Of a stretch of 64,000 bases of DNA, positions 45,743 to 54,707 are shown piece by piece (within the stretch, counting starts at the first letter, position 1; every line of letters starts with the position of its first letter). The notes under the pieces were generated by a model. The model made no database searches and was not told the origin of the DNA. It saw only the letters and a program-made list of their open reading frames with translations. The translations under genes were made by a program, and so were the position numbers. The stretch spans positions 124,001 through 188,000 of the forward strand of contig NZ_LRRU01000007.1 of the NCBI RefSeq assembly GCF_001641615.1, in the 5' to 3' direction. This stretch comes from Pseudoalteromonas gelatinilytica. Its GTDB lineage: Bacteria; Pseudomonadota; Gammaproteobacteria; Enterobacterales; Alteromonadaceae.

Positions 45743-47521
45743 ATGAAACAAACACTGTCGCGAACTTTAAACCGCTCTGTTATTGCGGTTGCTTTAGCGT
45801 GTACTTTAAGCGCTTGTCAGGTAACAAATATTGATGCTGATCAGCAATTTACTCAAGTAGCCGAAAATATTGTTAATTATCGCCAAAGCATCAGCCCATA
45901 TGGCAAAGAAAATGGCGTAGATGGGTATTTATTAGAAAATCTATCGGCTGAATTTTTAGAGCAAAAATACAAGAAGAATACTGAATTACTTGCTGAGCTA
46001 GATGCTATAGACCGTGATAAGTTATCTGAAGAAAACCGCATTAACCTGACTATTTTGCGTGGCCAAGTGCAAAATAGTGTCGATGAATATGTCTTCAATA
46101 CGCACTATATGCCACTGACATCTGAGTATGGGTTTCATTCTAGCTTGTCGTTTATGGTTTCTAGCTCTGATTACACAAAACCGCAAGACTACCAGTTATA
46201 CCTTGCTAAATTGCAGCAAATTCCCCGCTATTTCTCGCAAAATATCGGCTGGATGCGCAAAGGTCTTGAAGTGGGTTTAACCCAACCAAAGGCTGTGTTA
46301 GAAGGCTATCAAGACTCTATTACGGCTTATATTGTTGATGATGCTACCCAGTCTGAATTTTACAAACCATTCTTAAATAACACGGCAGGTTTGAGTGATA
46401 GCGAATTTGCTGCATTACAAAAGCAAGCACAAACCATTATTAAAGAACAGGTTATTCCGGCTTATCAAGGTTACTTAACTTTCTTTAATAACGAATATCA
46501 ACCGGGTGCACGTACTGACATTGGCATTTCAAGTACACCAAATGGTAAGGCGTTTTATGAAAATCGCGCCAAGTATTACACCACTACTGATATGACGCCG
46601 AAAGAAATCCATGAGCTGGGTTTACAAGAAGTCGCGCGTATTCGTGCAGAAATGGAAAAAATTATTGAGAAAGTAGGTTTTGAAGGCTCGTTTGCTGATT
46701 TTGTCCACTTTTTACGAACTGATCCGCAATTTTACGCAAAAACACCGAAAGATTTGCTAAAAGAAGCGTCTTACATCGCCAAGAAAATGGATGCGCAGTT
46801 ACCTAAATTATTCCATACCTTACCGAGAATGCCGTACGGTGTTGCGCCAGTGCCTGAGAGTATTGCCCCTAAATATACAACGGGTCGTTACTCAGGGTCT
46901 CGTCGTGATGATCAAGCGGGTTATTACTGGGTTAATACCTATGCGCTAGATAAGCGCCCGTTGTATGTTCTTGAAGCATTAACCCTACACGAAGCTGTAC
47001 CTGGTCATCATTTACAAATTTCACTTAATGCTGAACTTGAGTCATTACCAAGCTATCGCCGCAATGCATATTTGTCGGCATTTGGCGAAGGTTGGGGCTT
47101 ATATTCGGAATTTTTAGGTATCGAAGCGGGCTTTTACCAAGACCCATACAGTGACTTTGGTCGATTAACCTATGAAATGTGGCGTGCTGCGCGTTTAGTG
47201 GTTGATACAGGTATGCATATGTATGGCTGGAGTCGCGAACGCGCAATGAAATTTATGAGCGAAAACACCGCGCTTTCATTACATAACGTGAAGACTGAAA
47301 CCGACCGTTATATTTCATGGCCTGCACAAGCGTTGTCATACAAAATTGGTGAGCTAACGATTAAACGTTTACGCCATGAAGCAGAGCAAGCGCTTGGCCA
47401 AGACTTTGATATTCGCGAATTCCACCATCAAATATTACGTCATGGCTCAGTGCCAATGTCGGTGCTTGAAGAGCAAATTCAACTTTATATTAAAGCTGAG
47501 CTAGCAAAACGAGCAGCATAG
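45743..47521 (+). CDS. DUF885 family lipoprotein (putative metallopeptidase)
   Basis: A 592-residue protein. I chose the ATG at 45743, where a lipoprotein signal begins, ending in the lipobox LSAC (lipidated Cys at about residue 25). The DUF885 core shows HEAVPGHHLQ (zinc-ligand-like HExxxxH) and GEGWGLYSE, both typical of this gluzincin-like family. The protein is probably an outer-membrane-anchored peptidase; the substrate is unknown. A strong terminator follows. Confidence 0.87.
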   Translation: MKQTLSRTLNRSVIAVALACTLSACQVTNIDADQQFTQVAENIVNYRQSISPYGKENGVDGYLLENLSAEFLEQKYKKNTELLAELDAIDRDKLSEENRINLTILRGQVQNSVDEYVFNTHYMPLTSEYGFHSSLSFMVSSSDYTKPQDYQLYLAKLQQIPRYFSQNIGWMRKGLEVGLTQPKAVLEGYQDSITAYIVDDATQSEFYKPFLNNTAGLSDSEFAALQKQAQTIIKEQVIPAYQGYLTFFNNEYQPGARTDIGISSTPNGKAFYENRAKYYTTTDMTPKEIHELGLQEVARIRAEMEKIIEKVGFEGSFADFVHFLRTDPQFYAKTPKDLLKEASYIAKKMDAQLPKLFHTLPRMPYGVAPVPESIAPKYTTGRYSGSRRDDQAGYYWVNTYALDKRPLYVLEALTLHEAVPGHHLQISLNAELESLPSYRRNAYLSAFGEGWGLYSEFLGIEAGFYQDPYSDFGRLTYEMWRAARLVVDTGMHMYGWSRERAMKFMSENTALSLHNVKTETDRYISWPAQALSYKIGELTIKRLRHEAEQALGQDFDIREFHHQILRHGSVPMSVLEEQIQLYIKAELAKRAA

Positions 47522-47529
47522 CAGATGAG

Positions 47530-47558
47530 AAAGGCGTGATTTACATCACGCCTTTTTT
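47530..47558 (+). terminator. Rho-independent terminator after the DUF885 gene
   Basis: AAAGGCGTGAT and ATCACGCCTTT pair in an 11-bp stem around TTAC, followed by more T residues, 9 bases past the stop. Confidence 0.93.
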
Positions 47559-47624
47559 GTTTATTGCACGTAATATAAACACCTTATATGCTTTGAAGGA
47601 TGTCATTTCACAAAGGGGCCTTGG

Positions 47625-49109
47625 ATGAGTGATTTTATAATTTTTAGTATCGATGTTTTTGCCAGCTTATTTATTTTTGCACTCGGGATAGGTTTGCTGG
47701 TGATTGTGTGCTTTTACATTAGTGATGTGACGCAGTCTAAACAGGCGATTCGCCGTAATTACCCGGTGATCGGCCGCTTTCGTTATTTCTTTGAGCGCCA
47801 AGGTGAATTCTTCCGTCAATACTTCTTTGCAATGGATAGAGAAGAGTTGCCATTTAACCGTGCTGATCGAAGCTGGGTTTATCGTGCTGCGAAAAATGTT
47901 GACCGTACTACGGCCTTTGGCTCAACACAAAGTCTTGAGGCAACGGGCACTGTGATGTTTATGAACTGTGCGTTTCCAACCTTAGATGAAGATGCACTTG
48001 ACCCTAGTGAAGTCACGTTAGGGCCTTATTGCCAAACTCCTTATACAACAAACTCGTTATTTAATATTTCTGGTATGAGCTTTGGTGCCTTATCTAAGCC
48101 TGCTGTTCGTGCGTTATCGCGAGGTGCAAAGTTAGCAGGCTGTTGGATGAATACAGGCGAAGGTGGGCTCAGTCCTTATCACCTTGAAGGTGGTGCAGAT
48201 ATTGTGTTTCAGATTGGCACGGCAAAATATGGTGTACGAGATGAGCACGGCAAATTAAGCATCGAAAAACTCAAAGCAATTGCTGAGCATGAACAAGTTA
48301 AAATGTTCGAAATTAAAATGAGTCAAGGTGCCAAACCCGGTAAAGGGGGGATGTTACCAGGGCGTAAAGTGACTGCTGAAATTGCAAAGATCCGGGGCAT
48401 TCCTGAAGGGCATGACTCGATTAGTCCAAATGGTCACCCAGAGATTAAATGCCCAGCAGATTTACTCGATATGATTGAAACGGTACGCAGTACCACAGGT
48501 AAACCAACCGGTTTTAAAGCGGTGATTGGTGAATACACTTGGCTCGAAACCTTGTTCAGTGAAATTAATAACCGAGGCATTGAATCAGCGCCTGATTTCA
48601 TCACTATTGATAGTGCCGACGGCGGTACGGGCGCAGCTCCTCAACCCTTGATGGATTCAGTTGGTTTACCGCTTCGAGAGAGCTTGCCTTTGGTTGTCGA
48701 TCTGCTAAAAAAACATGGTCTCAGAGAGCGAGTGAAAGTGATTGCATCGGGTAAGCTAATCGTACCGTCAAAAGTGGCTTGGGCATTGGCACTTGGGGCT
48801 GATTTTATTGTTTCGGCGCGCGGTCATATGTTTTCGCTAGGTTGTATTCAGGCTCTGCAGTGTAATAAAGATACCTGTCCGACCGGTATTACGACTCACA
48901 ATGAACGCTTACAACGAGGCTTAGATGTGACCGATAAGGCACAGCGTGTCGCTAATTATAATAAGTTTATTCACTATGGTGCAGGGCTGATTGCTCACTC
49001 GTGTGGTGTATCAAGTGCCCGTGAGTTAGCTCGCCAGCATGTGCGTGTAGTACAGGAGAATGGTTTATCAGAGCCGCTCGATAAAATGTATGAGCACTAC
49101 AATAAATAA
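47625..49109 (+). CDS. FMN-binding glutamate-synthase-like protein
   Basis: A 494-residue protein. An N-terminal TM segment (about residues 8-32) is unusual for the enzyme fold but normal in this subfamily. The rest is the FMN-binding synthase domain of glutamate synthase large subunits: GMSFGALSKPAVRALSRGA, GEGGLSPYH, KPGKGGMLPG, DSADGGTGAAP and a cysteine cluster (LGCIQALQCNKDTCPTG) likely to hold an Fe-S centre. The glutaminase domain is absent, so the true substrate is unknown. A single gene with its own terminator. Confidence 0.9.
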   Translation: MSDFIIFSIDVFASLFIFALGIGLLVIVCFYISDVTQSKQAIRRNYPVIGRFRYFFERQGEFFRQYFFAMDREELPFNRADRSWVYRAAKNVDRTTAFGSTQSLEATGTVMFMNCAFPTLDEDALDPSEVTLGPYCQTPYTTNSLFNISGMSFGALSKPAVRALSRGAKLAGCWMNTGEGGLSPYHLEGGADIVFQIGTAKYGVRDEHGKLSIEKLKAIAEHEQVKMFEIKMSQGAKPGKGGMLPGRKVTAEIAKIRGIPEGHDSISPNGHPEIKCPADLLDMIETVRSTTGKPTGFKAVIGEYTWLETLFSEINNRGIESAPDFITIDSADGGTGAAPQPLMDSVGLPLRESLPLVVDLLKKHGLRERVKVIASGKLIVPSKVAWALALGADFIVSARGHMFSLGCIQALQCNKDTCPTGITTHNERLQRGLDVTDKAQRVANYNKFIHYGAGLIAHSCGVSSARELARQHVRVVQENGLSEPLDKMYEHYNK

Positions 49110-49129
49110 TCTAGTTGAGTTGAATAATT

Positions 49130-49153
49130 AAAAGGCGCATTGAGCGCCTTTTT
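49130..49153. terminator. Bidirectional terminator between convergent genes
   Basis: AAAAGGCGC and GCGCCTTTTT pair around ATTGA. T-runs on both strands fit termination of the glutamate-synthase-like gene and of mtnK. Confidence 0.88.
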
Positions 49154-49165
49154 ACTTTTTGCTAG

Positions 49166-50383
49166 TTAATTTAATAAACTGATTAATAAAGAAAAGAACT
49201 CGTCTTTATTGTTACAGCTTGTGGCATTGAGCATCAGTTGCTCGCCAAGTACGAGTGTTTGTTGTTGTACTGCTAAACGCGCTTGTTCATCTTCAATTCC
49301 ATCGATATCAGCAACATGGGCTAAACCAATAGTACGGCGAATAAGTTCAGCGCCACAGTAACCAATTGCATCACGCAATACGTGTTGTAAGTAATCTTCG
49401 ATAAAGGCGCGGTTTGCAAAGCTAATATCAGTTGCTTCGCTGCTTGCTAGGTTTAACCAATGTTGTTCAAATTGGCTGTAACAGTCTTGTAAGCAGGTTA
49501 ATAAATGAGTTTGAAACTGACGGCGCTTTGCTTGTTCGGCAATACGTCCATTTTGGGCACAGTAATTTAGTAACAAATTACCCATAAATGAGCCGATATC
49601 GAAACCAACAGGGCCAAAAAAACCGAACTCTGGGTCGATCATTTTAGTGGTTTTGCTATCAACAAAAATGCTGCCACTATGCATATCGCCATGCAATAAA
49701 GTTTGCGGGCATGATAAGAATTTCGCTTTTAATTTCGCTGCTGCTAGTTTTAAAGCATCATTATTACGAATACTTTCGACGTGCTCAGTAAGCTCTGCAG
49801 GGAAATTATTGCGCTCATGTTCAATGTACGGATCAGTGAAAAATAAGTCTTCCGTGATCTTACATAAATCAGGGTTAATAAATTGACTGACTTTGGCTTT
49901 TTTATCTTCAGCAGATAAATAAAAGTCTGAGTTATAAAAGCCTGTACGGCTTAAATACAGTGCAACATGATTGGCCAGTAATGGGAATTGCTCGGCCTTG
50001 ATTTGTGCGCCACGTAAAATTTGTAGGTCGCCTAAATCTTCTAATACGGTTAACGCCAACTCGACATTGTGATGCAGTATTGCCACAGTATGTTCAGGGC
50101 ATAACTGACCATGATTAATCAATACTTCAGCTTCAATGCGTGCGCGGTCTAACGATAACGGCCATGACTCACCTACACAACGGGCGTAAGGAAGTGCCTG
50201 CTTTAAAATTACACTGTTGTTGTGCTGATCAGCAACCCGAAAAACTAAGTTTAAGTTTCCATCACCAAATTCGTATGCAGTCAGTGTTGCATCAGCAGCG
50301 AATACTGAGCTTAACTCATTTTCGATAAGTTTTTTAATGTAATCAACAGCATGCTCTGCAGTGAAGGCAGTATAGTTAGCCAT
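49166..50383 (-). CDS. mtnK: 5-methylthioribose kinase
   Basis: A 405-residue kinase of the choline-kinase-like fold that phosphorylates 5-methylthioribose in methionine salvage. Visible motifs are the ATP-site YEFGDGNLNLVFRV (about 41-54), the catalytic LLHGDMHSGSIFVD and the metal-binding IDPEFGFFGPVGFDIG. It is divergent from mtnA, which uses its product, and the two share a promoter region with MetJ-box-like repeats. Confidence 0.95.
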   Translation of the reverse strand: MANYTAFTAEHAVDYIKKLIENELSSVFAADATLTAYEFGDGNLNLVFRVADQHNNSVILKQALPYARCVGESWPLSLDRARIEAEVLINHGQLCPEHTVAILHHNVELALTVLEDLGDLQILRGAQIKAEQFPLLANHVALYLSRTGFYNSDFYLSAEDKKAKVSQFINPDLCKITEDLFFTDPYIEHERNNFPAELTEHVESIRNNDALKLAAAKLKAKFLSCPQTLLHGDMHSGSIFVDSKTTKMIDPEFGFFGPVGFDIGSFMGNLLLNYCAQNGRIAEQAKRRQFQTHLLTCLQDCYSQFEQHWLNLASSEATDISFANRAFIEDYLQHVLRDAIGYCGAELIRRTIGLAHVADIDGIEDEQARLAVQQQTLVLGEQLMLNATSCNNKDEFFSLLISLLN

Positions 50384-50417
50384 AGCTTTATCTCGTAATA
50401 CAATTAACTTTAAGCAT

Positions 50418-50445
50418 TCTATACCTGTAACCGTTTAGATGTCCA
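50418..50445 (-). promoter_or_regulatory. Putative mtnK promoter
   Basis: On the minus strand TGGACA (50445-50440) and TATAGA (50423-50418) are 16 bases apart. The -35 hexamer lies inside the MetJ-box-like repeats, as expected for a repressed promoter. Confidence 0.45.
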
Positions 50446-50452
50446 TACATCT
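50437..50452. promoter_or_regulatory. Putative MetJ operator (tandem met boxes) for mtnK/mtnA
   Basis: AGATGTCC and ATACATCT are adjacent 8-mers that each match the MetJ box AGACGTCT at 6 of 8 positions; together TAGATGT-CCAT-ACATCTA is a perfect dyad. The second 8-mer recurs in the mtnB/aminotransferase intergenic region. MetJ with S-adenosylmethionine would repress both divergent genes. Confidence 0.6.
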
Positions 50453-50455
50453 AGC

Positions 50456-50483
50456 TTGTTAGTTGTCAAAACTGATGTAAAAT
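50456..50483 (+). promoter_or_regulatory. Putative mtnA promoter
   Basis: TTGTTA and TAAAAT are separated by 16 bases, directly beside the met-box-like repeats and about 45 bases before the mtnA ATG. Confidence 0.45.
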
Positions 50484-50528
50484 AACTATTCACTTAAATT
50501 AGTTTTTCATTAGTAATTCGGATTCAGT

Positions 50529-51554
50529 ATGCAAGATCTCATCGCCAGCAGTATTAAATATCAGCAAGGTACGTTAACCGTGCTTGACCAGTATTTGTTG
50601 CCACATCAACAGCATTGGCATGTGTGCAATGATGTTGAAACGATGAAAGACCTGATCTTGACCTTGAAAATTAGAGGCGCACCTTTAATTGGCTTAGGAG
50701 CGAGTTTATTGGTTGCACATTTAGCAGAGCAGGGCATGAGTCAGTCAGCACTTGCGGTTGCTATAGATGAACTAGAAGCAACCCGCCCAACCGCCGTTAA
50801 CCTAATGCACTGTATGGCCAAGTTACGTACAGCACTGATAGAGACTGATTATGTTGCTGCTGTTGTCGCGACTGCTGAACAGTTATTTAAAGAAGATATT
50901 GCCCTTTGCGATAGCATGGCAGAACGTGGTGCAGCCTTGGTTGATAAAGGCGATAACATTTTAACGCACTGTAATACAGGTGCGTTGGCAACGGCTGGTG
51001 TAGGCACTGCATTAGGTGTGATTTATAAAGCGCAGCAACGCCATGGTGATATTCATGTTTGGGTTGATGAGACACGACCGTTACTGCAAGGCGGTCGCTT
51101 AACAGCTTTTGAGCTTGAGCGTTGGCAAATCCCTTATACTTTGATTTGCGATAACATGGCAGCCAGTTTAATGGCTGCGGGCAAAGTAGATAAAATCTTT
51201 GTAGGTGCAGACCGTATTGCTGCAAACGGTGACTTTGCAAATAAAGTCGGCACTTATAACCTCGCTGTGTTAGCGCATTTCCATAACATTCCATTTTATG
51301 TCGTTGCGCCACTTACGACGCTTGATACACAAACGGTGTGTGGTGCCGATATCGAAATTGAGCAACGCAGTCCCAACGAAGTGCGCGGTGTTAGCGGTAG
51401 TTTTGGTGAAGCGATGTGGGCACCGACTAACGCAAAGGTTTATAACCCGGCATTTGATGTTACACCGGCTAGCCTAGTCACAGGCTGGGTGCTCGATAGC
51501 GGCGTTTATAACCAATCCGATATCGAGCAAGGTGTTCTAAAGCAGCTAAAGTAG
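50529..51554 (+). CDS. mtnA: 5-methylthioribose-1-phosphate isomerase
   Basis: A 341-residue enzyme of the eIF2B-like fold that converts methylthioribose-1-phosphate to methylthioribulose-1-phosphate. It has KIRGAPLIGLGASL (about 49-62), the catalytic Cys in THCNTGALATAG and the catalytic Asp in GADRIAANGD. It ends 4 bases from the convergent CadC-like regulator gene. Confidence 0.96.
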   Translation: MQDLIASSIKYQQGTLTVLDQYLLPHQQHWHVCNDVETMKDLILTLKIRGAPLIGLGASLLVAHLAEQGMSQSALAVAIDELEATRPTAVNLMHCMAKLRTALIETDYVAAVVATAEQLFKEDIALCDSMAERGAALVDKGDNILTHCNTGALATAGVGTALGVIYKAQQRHGDIHVWVDETRPLLQGGRLTAFELERWQIPYTLICDNMAASLMAAGKVDKIFVGADRIAANGDFANKVGTYNLAVLAHFHNIPFYVVAPLTTLDTQTVCGADIEIEQRSPNEVRGVSGSFGEAMWAPTNAKVYNPAFDVTPASLVTGWVLDSGVYNQSDIEQGVLKQLK

Positions 51555-51558
51555 AAAA

Positions 51559-53727
51559 TTACTCAGCACTTTTTTTAGTGTAAAGCTCAATGCTGTTTTG
51601 AGTATTTGCTGTTAAGAATGAAATAGCGAGCTTGTCATTATTGGCATTGAGATGGCTAATAAAGTGCAAATGCTGCAGTTGAACTGCAAGTTCAACATCC
51701 TTCATTTTTGCTAAGTTGATGCTATACACTTCTGCTTCGGTGGCGATGTACAAGCTGTGCTGGTTACTTGCCATCGAGATAATCGAAGGTTTTAGCTCGA
51801 TAAGTTTGTCTGGGGTCACCAGTTCACTATAGGTATTATTGTCACTGTCTAGTAGCAGGTATTTTGCGTACTTAGAATGCACGATTAGCTGATCATCATC
51901 ATACCAAGCAATTTCTAAAGGGGTGTCGATGGTGCTTTTAACAACGTGATCGCTATTGGTGTGCAAAATCATTATTTGGTTTTGCTGGCTGCTAAGCTCT
52001 GTATAAATCACTGCAATTTTATTGCCTCTGATTGCTGCCAATTTGCTGTTTCCTGGTAGCGTCCAGTGTTTAATTTCTGAAAAATCATTGGCACTTAATA
52101 AGCTTAGTTGCTGAGTGGTTTTATTAAAACTTACGAGCTGACTGCTGTCGCTATTTGCAGTAATAACGGTCGTATCTTCGCCAAGCTTGTCGGTTATATC
52201 TATATATTGGTTATCTTTTCTCAGCCAATGTTGGCGCTTATAGAATTCAAAATCAGCGAAGTAGACATCATTATTCGGTAGTGCGACAACATCATCCTCA
52301 TGCTTATTTGCCGTAGCAATATAGCTCATTTGTTTTGATTTTAAGTCAAATATGGCCCCATCATTGTCGTGTAAATCAGTGCTGATCAAAACACTTTGTT
52401 TATTAAGGGGGTAGGCGAAATTAGCTCGCTTTACTGGTGCTTTAACAGGTTGTCCTCGGCTCATGGTATCAAACGAAAATGATTCGATCGTCAATTTACC
52501 GCGGTTATACCAAACCAGCGAGTTAGTTTGCTCATCATAAGTCGCAGCCCAAGAGCGGTAGTTGTTCGTCGTTAAGAGTTTAAGTGAGCTGCCGTCTAAA
52601 TTTGCCATGTAAATCTCTGCTTGACCCACATTATGGCGCTCGAAAATAATCCGACTAGGGTTTTTGATGGTGGTTAAAATGTAGTCGCCAGTCCCTGTGA
52701 TATTTGGTGAAGTAATGCGAATTTCTTCACCTGTTTTTAAATCTTGAGCATAAAGGGCGTTTAAGTGAGTTAAACCACGGTAGTTATTTCGTCTTGTAAT
52801 TGCCACATTGCCGACCTCCATGTACTGGGTTGGAGATAAGCTACGTATAAATTGATTGGTTCTAGGCTTAATTAAAGCTTCATTCGATAACAGGTTGCTT
52901 GCTTGCCAAGCAATACAATCGTTGTAATCACTTCCTTCACATGAACCATAGAATAGACGCTCGCCATCGTCAGACCAGCCTTGTAAAAAGAGATCCCCTG
53001 ATGCAATTTGGTACTCTTTTTTAGTTGTTAAGTCGACAACATAAAGGTACTTATCATCAATATCATTTTGCAGTATGTAGGCTAATTTTGTTTTGTCTTG
53101 ATTGAGCATTAAGCGGTAGTGTGTGCCTTTATGCCAGGAAATCGTTTCTACTTGCAGGTCTAAAAGTGGTGCTTCGCTTTGGTCTTCAGTAGTGGCTTTA
53201 GGTTGTTGTAAGAACAACCAAATAGCAGCAAGCAGTAAACTCAATACTAAGGCTGCAAAAGGCCACGGCCAGCGAGAAGTATGATCTTTTTTTGGACTAA
53301 TGTTGGCTGTATTAACTTGAGTCTCAGCGTCTTTATCTGCTGTTATTACATTTTCTGTTTTTAGCGGCTCTGTACTCACCGCGTGATCAAGAAACTTAAC
53401 TTCAATAAATAAACTGTAGCCTTTGCGGTAATGGGTTTTAATGGTTTGCCCAGGCTGCTTTTCTGACTTGAGTACTTTTCTTAATTCTGAGATGGCGCGG
53501 TTGATGGCATTGTCATCAACGAAGCTTTGTTGCCAAATGTTTTCAACCAATTCTTGGCGAGTGATAATGCGATCATTATGGGTAATGAAAAAGCACAAGA
53601 GTTTATAAAGTAAAGGTTCTAGTTCGCGCGTATGCGTGCCATCGCTGATGGTTTGCTGCTGAGTGTTAAATTGCCACTCACCCACATAAATAACGGTATC
53701 GCGTAAGGGTGAAAATGCCGACCCCAT
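51559..53727 (-). CDS. CadC/ToxR-like membrane-bound transcription regulator
   Basis: A 722-residue protein. An N-terminal OmpR-type winged helix (about 10-110; NIWQQSFVDDNAINRAISELRKVL in parts) is followed by a linker, one TM segment (WPWPFAALVLSLLLAAIWLFL, about 167-187) and a large periplasmic part with repeated TolB/WD40-like beta-propeller strands (about 200-715). The layout means DNA binding in the cytoplasm driven by a periplasmic signal. The signal and target genes are unknown; it sits in the middle of the methionine-salvage genes but has no visible tie to them. Confidence 0.85.
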   Translation of the reverse strand: MGSAFSPLRDTVIYVGEWQFNTQQQTISDGTHTRELEPLLYKLLCFFITHNDRIITRQELVENIWQQSFVDDNAINRAISELRKVLKSEKQPGQTIKTHYRKGYSLFIEVKFLDHAVSTEPLKTENVITADKDAETQVNTANISPKKDHTSRWPWPFAALVLSLLLAAIWLFLQQPKATTEDQSEAPLLDLQVETISWHKGTHYRLMLNQDKTKLAYILQNDIDDKYLYVVDLTTKKEYQIASGDLFLQGWSDDGERLFYGSCEGSDYNDCIAWQASNLLSNEALIKPRTNQFIRSLSPTQYMEVGNVAITRRNNYRGLTHLNALYAQDLKTGEEIRITSPNITGTGDYILTTIKNPSRIIFERHNVGQAEIYMANLDGSSLKLLTTNNYRSWAATYDEQTNSLVWYNRGKLTIESFSFDTMSRGQPVKAPVKRANFAYPLNKQSVLISTDLHDNDGAIFDLKSKQMSYIATANKHEDDVVALPNNDVYFADFEFYKRQHWLRKDNQYIDITDKLGEDTTVITANSDSSQLVSFNKTTQQLSLLSANDFSEIKHWTLPGNSKLAAIRGNKIAVIYTELSSQQNQIMILHTNSDHVVKSTIDTPLEIAWYDDDQLIVHSKYAKYLLLDSDNNTYSELVTPDKLIELKPSIISMASNQHSLYIATEAEVYSINLAKMKDVELAVQLQHLHFISHLNANNDKLAISFLTANTQNSIELYTKKSAE

Positions 53728-53821
53728 GTTTAGTCCTTTAACTAAAATGTAATAATCTTGATGGGGAAGATAATAACAGCTTTTGTTCTTGATTTGGGTT
53801 TTTTTGTTTTATATTTGTAAA

Positions 53822-54163
53822 TTAAAGGCTGTTTTTTGCAACATATAGCCAAGCTTGGCTGCTACACTGAAATGTTTCTGCAATTCTTTGATAATCATCC
53901 ACTTCGTAAGCGTCTGCCTGAGCAAGCTCTTGTTCGGTGATTAAATAAATTGTGCCATTAACCGTATCACTTTGTTTGCCCGTTTTGATTAACGCTGGGT
54001 GAAAACGCTGGCCGCTACTTTTAAGGACAGCTTCGTCGGTGATCTCGACTTCACCAATAACATAACCGGTTAATGTAGCTGGTTGACCTTCGAGCAAGCG
54101 CCCGAAGGTATCTAGCTGAACCTGCGGATACTGTAAGGTACCGTAAGAAAATAGCTTTTCCAT
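53822..54163 (-). CDS. Gamma-glutamylcyclotransferase-like (AIG2-type) protein
   Basis: A 113-residue protein beginning LFSYGTLQYPQVQ, the glycine-containing substrate loop of the GGCT-like fold, with the likely catalytic Glu in ADAYEVDDYQRIAE. I chose the ATG at 54163, one base after the mtnD stop; a longer frame runs into mtnD without homology. It is the fourth gene of the mtnB-mtnC-mtnD unit. Family members cyclise gamma-glutamyl compounds to 5-oxoproline, but the substrate here is unknown. Confidence 0.8.
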   Translation of the reverse strand: MEKLFSYGTLQYPQVQLDTFGRLLEGQPATLTGYVIGEVEITDEAVLKSSGQRFHPALIKTGKQSDTVNGTIYLITEQELAQADAYEVDDYQRIAETFQCSSQAWLYVAKNSL

Positions 54164-54164
54164 G

Positions 54165-54707
54165 TTAGTCCAGCAGTGGGAAGGTGTTTGCAATGGTTGA
54201 CTCAGTACTTTTAGCCACCCAACCTTCGGTATTATTAAATAAGCGAATTGCTGTGAATTCAGGGTCGCTGCCCATATCAAACCAATGCGGTGTGAGCTCA
54301 GGAACAGAAATAAGGTCACCTTGCTGGCACAGCACTTGATACACTTTATCGCCTAAGTGTAAGCAAAATAAACCTTGGCCTTTCACAAAAAAACGTACTT
54401 CATCTTCGCTATGTGTATGCTCAAATAAGAACTTGCTGCGTAATTCGCTAGCATTTGGATTACCTTTAGCAAGCGAAATAACGTCCACTGTTTGATAACC
54501 CCCTTCAGCCTTAAGGCGCTCTATATCGTTAGTATAGGCAGTTAAAATAGCGTCATGGCTGGTATCTTGGTCAATCTGTGCCGTTGCTTGCCACTGCTCA
54601 AAGCGAACGCCAACCGCATTCAGCTCACTCGCAATCGCGCTTAAGTCTTCACTGTGAAACAGTATGTTGTCTGCGTTGTTATCATTAAAAATAGTTAATT
54701 GGCTCAT
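54165..54707 (-). CDS. mtnD: Acireductone dioxygenase
   Basis: A 180-residue cupin. The metal ligands are visible in FEHTHSEDEVRFFVKGQG (two His and a Glu) and in TPHWFDMG (third His). With iron it gives formate and 4-methylthio-2-oxobutyrate, the direct methionine precursor. Its ATG overlaps the mtnC stop as ATGA. Confidence 0.96.
   Translation of the reverse strand: MSQLTIFNDNNADNILFHSEDLSAIASELNAVGVRFEQWQATAQIDQDTSHDAILTAYTNDIERLKAEGGYQTVDVISLAKGNPNASELRSKFLFEHTHSEDEVRFFVKGQGLFCLHLGDKVYQVLCQQGDLISVPELTPHWFDMGSDPEFTAIRLFNNTEGWVAKSTESTIANTFPLLD

Noticed and set aside
50384..50528. S-adenosylmethionine riboswitch upstream of mtnA
   Set aside because: The leader is too short and shows no kink-turn or terminator; the dyad there fits MetJ boxes better.
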